In this document: one piece after another, positions 6,139-9,870 of the stretch
Layout of the letters: each line of letters opens with the position of its first letter
Position numbering within the stretch: position 1 is the stretch's first letter
Assembly (NCBI GenBank): GCA_934394665.1
Contig: CAKRRS010000093.1
Span: 1 to 9,870 of the forward strand
Source of the DNA: an uncultured Acetatifactor sp.
GTDB lineage: Bacteria > Bacillota > Clostridia > Lachnospirales > Lachnospiraceae
Reading direction: 5' to 3'
Length of the DNA stretch: 9,870 bases
Position numbers and translations under genes: made by a program
The notes under the pieces: model-generated
What the model was told of the DNA's origin: nothing
The model's input: only the letters and a program-made list of their open reading frames with translations
The model's database searches: none

Positions 6139-6495
6139 ATGGATTATATCAATGCTTTCTGGGTGGGCGGTCTGATCTGTGCTTTGGTGCAGATCTTAAT
6201 GGAAAAGACGAAGATGATGCCGGGACGTATCATGGTACTGTTGGTGGTCACCGGTGCGGTCATCAGTGCACTGGGCTGGTACGAACCGTTTCAGGAGTAT
6301 GCAGGGGCGGGAGCGAGTGTGCCGTTACTCGGTTTTGGAAATGTGTTGATGAAAGGTGTAAAAGAGGCTGTGGCGGAACAGGGCTTTTTAGGACTGTTTT
6401 CCGGAGGCTTCAAAGCCGGAGCTGTGGGAACCTCCGCGGCACTGATCTTCGGCTATCTGGCGAGCCTGCTCAGCAAACCGAAGATGAAGGAGTGA
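6139..6495 (+). CDS. spoVAE: Stage V sporulation protein AE (SpoVAE), dipicolinic-acid channel component
   Basis: A small integral membrane protein of the forespore that works with SpoVAC and SpoVAD in dipicolinic acid transport. The start at 6139 (MDYINAFWVGG) gives 118 residues, near the usual 116 or so. An ATG at 6130 is only 2 nt from the AAGGAGG (6121-6127) and is less likely. Family signatures seen are AFWVGGLICALVQILME (helix 1), a second helix around LLVVTGAVISALGWYEP, the glycine-rich GAGASVPLLGFGN, and a last helix GTSAALIFGYLASLLSKPK. The usual partner spoVAD lies 2.6 kb upstream with four unrelated genes between, and spoVAC is not in the window. Identification is strong. Confidence 0.94.
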   Translation: MDYINAFWVGGLICALVQILMEKTKMMPGRIMVLLVVTGAVISALGWYEPFQEYAGAGASVPLLGFGNVLMKGVKEAVAEQGFLGLFSGGFKAGAVGTSAALIFGYLASLLSKPKMKE

Positions 6496-6506
6496 CCGGC
6501 TTAGGG

Positions 6507-6534
6507 CTGTTCCTGCGAATGATTCGAGGAACAG
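6507..6534. terminator. Hairpin between the convergent spoVAE and DUF5721-like genes
   Basis: CTGTTCCT-G-CGAA (6507-6519) pairs with TTCGAGGAACAG (6523-6534), giving 12 pairs with one bulged G and a 3-nt loop. It sits between two converging genes, where a shared two-way terminator is expected, but neither side has a T-run. It may be a non-canonical terminator or a transcript-end stabiliser. Confidence 0.45.
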
Positions 6535-6555
6535 AAGATGATCCGGAGAGTGGGA

Positions 6556-7050
6556 TCAGAGCTCTTCGTAAGCAATTCCTTTCAGATCCAGATACTTTTT
6601 CAGTGCTTTGTCCCATGCGGCATCGGCGCTTTTATCCATGGTGAACACCTGATATGCCGAGCCGGTGGTGAGAATGGTTTTTTCTCCGTCGTATCGGATA
6701 TTCAGGACAAGCGCTTTGAGCACCGAAGCATCTGCCTGCGCTTTTTCCAACATGGCGGCAGCCTTGTCCGGCTGCATATGCAGGACAAATTTAAAATACA
6801 GAGGAGTGTGTTTTCCCTTGATCAGGTCAAAGCACAGTCCTTTTATTTTGCTCCATGACTGCAGATCCCAGGGGATGCAGTCTTCTCCACGTTCTTCCGC
6901 AGGGTAGAAGTCCCGGTTGATATGCCCGTCAATGGTGTAAGTAAGCGCGGTGCTGATCGTGGCTTCTTCCAATAAAAAGGAATCGAAGGTGTCAGCCAAC
7001 AGCAGGTGATTCATAAAATTTTTCATGGATGTAATCTGTAATGCGATCAT
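6556..7050 (-). CDS. DUF5721-like protein of unknown function
   Basis: A complete 164-residue soluble protein with no signal peptide or membrane helices. Its opening (MIALQITSMKNFMNHLLLADTF) and overall pattern match what I recall of the DUF5721 family common in Lachnospiraceae; no function is known to me. It has a mixed alpha/beta character, a WDLQSWSKIKGLCFDLIKGK segment in the middle, and a C-terminal helix-rich part (AAWDKALKKYLDLKGI). AAGGAG (rc at 7056-7061) fixes the start. It is the only leftward gene in the right half, transcribed convergently with spoVAE and divergently from the DegV gene. Coding status is strong; the family name is from memory. Confidence 0.8.
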   Translation of the reverse strand: MIALQITSMKNFMNHLLLADTFDSFLLEEATISTALTYTIDGHINRDFYPAEERGEDCIPWDLQSWSKIKGLCFDLIKGKHTPLYFKFVLHMQPDKAAAMLEKAQADASVLKALVLNIRYDGEKTILTTGSAYQVFTMDKSADAAWDKALKKYLDLKGIAYEEL

Positions 7051-7443
7051 GAAATCTCCTTATTGTGTCTCAGCGATGTCAGCACACGTTCAATTCATAA
7101 AACTCATACCGGGGAAAGGAATGCAACGAAACGTGAAAGACATTGTCGGTACAGAATTGTTATGAAAACAGTATAAGCGAAATTTATGGAAAAGGAAATA
7201 GCAACAGAACAAAATGTGAATATTTTGTGGAATGACTTTACGAATGAGACGTTTCGTGCTATTATAAGTGGTATTAAAAACTACATAGTATAGTTTAAAA
7301 AATAACCATAGATAATAAATACAGCATAAGAGAGATCGGACTGCTTCGGAACCGGAGCTGTGATGGAATACCGGAAAATGTGAAACAGATGTTGCGTCTG
7401 TTATTTTGAATGAGATACAAGCTATGAAAGGTATGGTAGGGAT
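7051..7443. other. 393-bp gap with promoter, paired ACGAAACGT sites and structured leader
   Basis: No protein gene or known RNA family was recognised here. The left part holds the ribosome binding site of the leftward gene. ACGAAACGT (7126-7134) and its inverted copy ACGTTTCGT (7249-7257) lie 123 bp apart, and each is itself an ACG-NNN-CGT palindrome. A candidate rightward promoter lies at 7237-7265. The right part can form hairpins GCTTC/GGAGC (7343-7358) and AACAGA/TCTGTT (7384-7402), the second followed by ATTTTG, about 40 nt before the DegV start. Confidence 0.5.
7237..7265 (+). promoter_or_regulatory. Candidate sigma-A promoter with extended -10 for the DegV gene
   Basis: TTTACG (7237-7242), a 17-bp spacer and TATTAT (7260-7265) with an upstream TG (7257-7258). 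The spacer and TG overlap the inverted ACGTTTCGT site (7249-7257), so a protein bound there would block the promoter. It would give an unusually long leader of about 170 nt. Confidence 0.45.
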
Positions 7444-8280
7444 ATGAGTTTTAAAATTGTTGTAGACAGCTGTTGTGAACTGCCGGAGGAATATTTACAG
7501 GATCCCCGGTTTGAGATCGTCCCCCTGGGACTGGAAGTGGGAGATTACCAGATCCAGGATGATGAGAACTTCAATCAGTCGGAATTCCTGAAAAAGGTGG
7601 CAGAGTATCCGAAATGTCCCAAGTCGGCATGCCCCTCCCCGGAGAGATTCAGGGAAGCATATCACACAGAAGCACAGCATGTGTATGTGATCACATTATC
7701 TTCTCACCTCAGCGGAAGTTATAACAGCGCAGTACTGGGAATGAATTTGTATCGGGAAAAATACGGGAAGAAACAGATTCACGTCATTGATTCCGAATCC
7801 GCCAGTTGCGGTGAGACACAGATCGCAAAAAAGCTGGTGGAACTGGAGGAGCAGGGACTTCCCTTTGAGGAAATCGTGAAGCAGATCGAGGAGTTCCGCA
7901 GTAATATCCATACCTATTTTGTACTGGATAATCTGGAGACCTTGCGCAAAAATGGCAGACTGACCGGCGTAAAAGCCCTGGTGGCATCTACATTGAGTAT
8001 CAAACCGATCATGGCAGGGGATAAAGGAAACATCGTACAGAGGAGCCAGAGCGTGGGAATGAAGAAAGCGCTGCGCAGAATGGCAGAAATCATATTGGAG
8101 GAAACCGGTGACACCAAAGACCGCATACTGATGATCACTCACTGCAATGCACCGGAACGTGCGGAAACGGTGAAAAAGCTTCTGATAGAAAAGGCAGAAT
8201 TCAAAGACTGTCTGATCATGGATACCCGCGGTGTCAGCAGTATGTATGCCAACGACGGCGGCGTTATCGTGACTGTGTAG
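7444..8280 (+). CDS. DegV family fatty-acid-binding protein (FakB-like)
   Basis: DegV/FakB proteins hold a free fatty acid, and in Firmicutes with FakA present it for phosphorylation to acyl-phosphate. The 278-residue product has the family landmarks: IVVDSCCELP at the start, SACPSP (61-66), the ITLSSHLSGSYNSA loop (about 83-96) whose Ser-containing part contacts the lipid carboxylate, VIDSESAS, and NLETLRKNGRL before the second domain. The C-terminus reads YANDGGVIVTV rather than the HTGPG-type ending of many DegV proteins, probably a subfamily trait. The ribosome binding site is weak (AGGG only 2 nt from the ATG), and a 7-codon frame (7424-7447) ends in an ATGA overlap with the start, so coupled translation is possible. 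No fakA homologue is in view. Confidence 0.92.
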   Translation: MSFKIVVDSCCELPEEYLQDPRFEIVPLGLEVGDYQIQDDENFNQSEFLKKVAEYPKCPKSACPSPERFREAYHTEAQHVYVITLSSHLSGSYNSAVLGMNLYREKYGKKQIHVIDSESASCGETQIAKKLVELEEQGLPFEEIVKQIEEFRSNIHTYFVLDNLETLRKNGRLTGVKALVASTLSIKPIMAGDKGNIVQRSQSVGMKKALRRMAEIILEETGDTKDRILMITHCNAPERAETVKKLLIEKAEFKDCLIMDTRGVSSMYANDGGVIVTV

Positions 8281-8333
8281 TGCAAAATGCCTTGAAAATG
8301 CGAAAAACAGCGGAAAATCCCTGCTGCAGGCTA

Positions 8334-8362
8334 TTGACATTTGTGAAAACAGGGGCTATACT
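8334..8362 (+). promoter_or_regulatory. Consensus sigma-A promoter of the rimP-nusA operon
   Basis: A perfect TTGACA (8334-8339) and TATACT (8357-8362) are separated by 17 bp. It lies 54 bp after the DegV stop and starts a leader of about 90 nt before rimP. This is the strongest promoter in the window, as expected for a translation/transcription operon. Confidence 0.88.
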
Positions 8363-8391
8363 GTGTATAGTTTAAAGATGATTACTAGAGT

Positions 8392-8426
8392 AAGAGTGGA
8401 CGCGTGCCACTCTTTCTTGTTGTTGT
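8392..8426 (+). terminator. Attenuator-like hairpin in the rimP leader
   Basis: AAGAGTGG (8392-8399) pairs perfectly with CCACTCTT (8407-8414) around a 7-nt loop, followed by the interrupted T-rich tract TCTTGTTGTTGT. It lies about 25 nt after the predicted transcription start and about 45 nt before the rimP ATG. A short stem with an imperfect U-tract is typical of weak or factor-dependent terminators. In Bacillus subtilis the equivalent leader is reported to be controlled by NusA-dependent termination, so feedback by the nusA product is plausible here. A small GTTG/CAAC repeat follows at about 8422-8432. Confidence 0.6.
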
Positions 8427-8459
8427 AACAACGGTTCATAAAAGTAAAGGAGGGCATAC

Positions 8460-8924
8460 ATGTCCAAACGAGAGGATTACGAAAGTAAGACCGAGGAACT
8501 GCTTGCACCCATCGCAGAAGTAAGTCAGGTGGAGATCTACGATGTGGAGTATGTAAAGGAAGGCAGCGACTACTATCTGAGAGCCTACATTGACAAGCCG
8601 GAAGGGGTGAACATTCTGGATTGTGAGAATGTCAGCAGAGCATTATCGGAAGCTTTAGACAAGGCAGACTTTATTCCGGAAGCTTATATTCTGGAAGTCA
8701 GCAGCCCGGGACTGGGCCGGACTTTGAAAAAGGACAAACACTTACAGAAGAGTATCGGCGAGGAAGTGGAAATCAAGTTGTTCAAACCGATCGATAAGTG
8801 CAAGGAATTTTCCGGAGTACTGGACAGCTTCGATGCAGACACGATTACAATTACCGAAAACGGCACCCCAAGGACTTTTGCCAGAGCGGAGATTGCACTG
8901 ATCAGACTGGCACTGGATTTTTAG
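8460..8924 (+). CDS. rimP: Ribosome maturation factor RimP
   Basis: RimP (YlxS/YhbC) binds the free 30S subunit and helps late assembly around protein S12. The 154-residue product has the usual two domains: an N-terminal alpha/beta domain (to about residue 85) ending in the signature YILEVSSPGLGR, and an Sm-like C-terminal beta barrel (about 90-154) with FSGVLDSFDADTITI. AAAGGAGG (8446-8453) fixes the ATG. It is the first gene of the rimP-nusA operon, with nusA beginning 74 bp later, the standard Firmicutes order. The long leader and hairpin upstream suggest regulation by attenuation. Confidence 0.97.
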   Translation: MSKREDYESKTEELLAPIAEVSQVEIYDVEYVKEGSDYYLRAYIDKPEGVNILDCENVSRALSEALDKADFIPEAYILEVSSPGLGRTLKKDKHLQKSIGEEVEIKLFKPIDKCKEFSGVLDSFDADTITITENGTPRTFARAEIALIRLALDF

Positions 8925-8998
8925 GAAGGTATAAAGCTACAACGAATATTACACTGATATTACAATAAGAAAAGGCGAAAGCCGGAACGGAGGAAATG

Positions 8999-9870
8999 AT
9001 GAATAAGGAATTAATGGAGGCACTGGATGTTCTGGAGAAGGAGAAGGAAATCAGCAAGGAAACCTTGTTTGAAGCCATCGAGAACTCCCTGATGACAGCC
9101 TGCAAGAACCATTTTGGAAAGGCTGACAACGTCCATGTGGAGATCAACAGAGAGACCTGTGATTTCCTGGTATATGCCGAAAAAGAAGTAGTGCCGACCA
9201 AAGAAGATGTAGAGGATGAATGCCTGCAGATCGCTTTAGAGGATGCACAGGAGATCTCCAGGAAGGCACAGGTAGGCGACATGATCCATGTAGAGATCAA
9301 GTCCAAAGAGTTCGGACGTATCGCTACCCAGAATGCCAAGAACGTGATCTTACAGAAGATCCGCGAGGAAGAGAGAAGCGTAATCTATAATCAGTATTAT
9401 GAAAAAGAGAAAGATGTTGTCACCGGTGTGGTACAGCGTTATGTCGGCAAAAACATCAGCATCAATCTCGGCAAGGTAGATGCCATGCTGACTGAGAACG
9501 AGCAGGTAAAGGGAGAAGTATTCAAACCCACTGAGCGTATCAAAGTCTACATTGTGGAAGTAAAGAATACCCCGAAGGGACCCCGTGTCAATGTCAGCCG
9601 TACGCATCCGGAACTGGTGAAGAGACTGTTCGAGTCTGAAGTAACCGAGATCAAGGACGGTACTGTAGAGATCAAGAGCATTGCCAGAGAAGCAGGCAGC
9701 CGTACCAAAATCGCTGTATGGAGCAATAACCCCAATGTAGATGCAGTCGGTGCCTGCGTCGGTATGAACGGTGCCCGTGTCAATGCCATCGTTGAAGAGC
9801 TGCGCGGTGAGAAAATTGATATCGTGAACTGGGATGAGAACCCCGGTAACCTGATCCAGAATGCACTTTC
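8999..9870 (+). CDS. nusA: Transcription termination/antitermination factor NusA (3' end outside window)
   Basis: NusA binds RNA polymerase and modulates pausing, termination and antitermination. The first 290 or so residues are present and the frame is open to the window end. Of two adjacent ATGs (8996 and 8999), the second is preferred because GGAGG (8989-8993) is then 5 nt away and the protein opens MNKELMEALDVLEKEK like other Firmicutes NusA. Domains seen: N-terminal polymerase-binding domain (about 1-125, ending EEERSVIYNQYYEK), S1 domain (about 135-200, VVTGVVQRYVGKNISINLG), then the first KH domain with SRTHPELVKRLFE and the VGACVGMNGARV signature. The second KH domain and C-terminus lie outside. 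It is co-transcribed with rimP; ylxR, a ribosomal L7Ae protein and infB would be expected next. Confidence 0.96.
   Translation, partial: MNKELMEALDVLEKEKEISKETLFEAIENSLMTACKNHFGKADNVHVEINRETCDFLVYAEKEVVPTKEDVEDECLQIALEDAQEISRKAQVGDMIHVEIKSKEFGRIATQNAKNVILQKIREEERSVIYNQYYEKEKDVVTGVVQRYVGKNISINLGKVDAMLTENEQVKGEVFKPTERIKVYIVEVKNTPKGPRVNVSRTHPELVKRLFESEVTEIKDGTVEIKSIAREAGSRTKIAVWSNNPNVDAVGACVGMNGARVNAIVEELRGEKIDIVNWDENPGNLIQNAL

Noticed and set aside
6538..6907. Plus-strand frames over the DUF5721-like gene
   Set aside because: The minus-strand gene has a proper ribosome binding site and protein-like composition; the plus frames do not.
7330..7402. Known riboswitch in the DegV leader
   Set aside because: Small hairpins are present, but I could not match them to any riboswitch class core motif.
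8281..8333. Intrinsic terminator after the DegV gene
   Set aside because: The CAGCGG/CCCTGCTG pairing is imperfect and no T-run follows.
7696..8340. 214-residue minus-strand frame over the DegV gene
   Set aside because: It is a shadow of the DegV gene with an unnatural His/Phe/Cys-rich composition.
8902..9789. Minus-strand frames over nusA
   Set aside because: The plus strand encodes an unmistakable NusA through the whole stretch.

Overview
The window looks like chromosomal DNA of a spore-forming Lachnospiraceae-type Clostridium relative. The evidence is: strong AGGAGG-type ribosome binding sites, mid-range GC content, forespore genes (spoVAD, spoVAE), a MocR regulator, a DegV protein, a DUF5721-like protein, and a rimP-nusA operon in the usual Firmicutes order. 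No rRNA, tRNA, CRISPR array, insertion sequence or phage gene was seen.

Region 1 (1-2351) is a divergent regulator/enzyme locus. A MocR-type regulator (GntR helix-turn-helix fused to an aminotransferase-like domain) runs rightward from 960. A short-chain dehydrogenase related to Comamonas 3-alpha-hydroxysteroid dehydrogenase runs leftward from 851, followed at once by the start of another leftward gene cut by the window edge. The 108-bp gap holds divergent promoter elements that share a palindromic -10 region, and repeated CTTG-rich boxes that are candidate operators.

Region 2 (2352-6550) is a rightward block. It opens with spoVAD and closes with spoVAE, two partners of the forespore dipicolinic-acid channel that normally sit side by side. 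Here four non-sporulation genes lie between them: a small unknown protein with its own strong sigma-A promoter, ridA, a shikimate-kinase-like protein that lacks the usual substrate-binding Arg58, and an EamA/DMT transporter preceded by four tandem 15-16 bp repeats.

Region 3 (6550-7443) holds a leftward DUF5721-like gene, then about 390 bp without a recognised gene. That gap has a candidate promoter, two matching ACGAAACGT sites in opposite orientation, and a hairpin-rich leader in front of the next gene.

Region 4 (7444-9870) has a DegV fatty-acid-binding protein, then a consensus sigma-A promoter, a leader with an attenuator-like hairpin, rimP, and nusA running off the right edge. No clearly new multi-gene system is visible. 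The best leads are the split spoVA genes, the divergent MocR/dehydrogenase locus, the altered shikimate kinase and the likely attenuated rimP-nusA leader.
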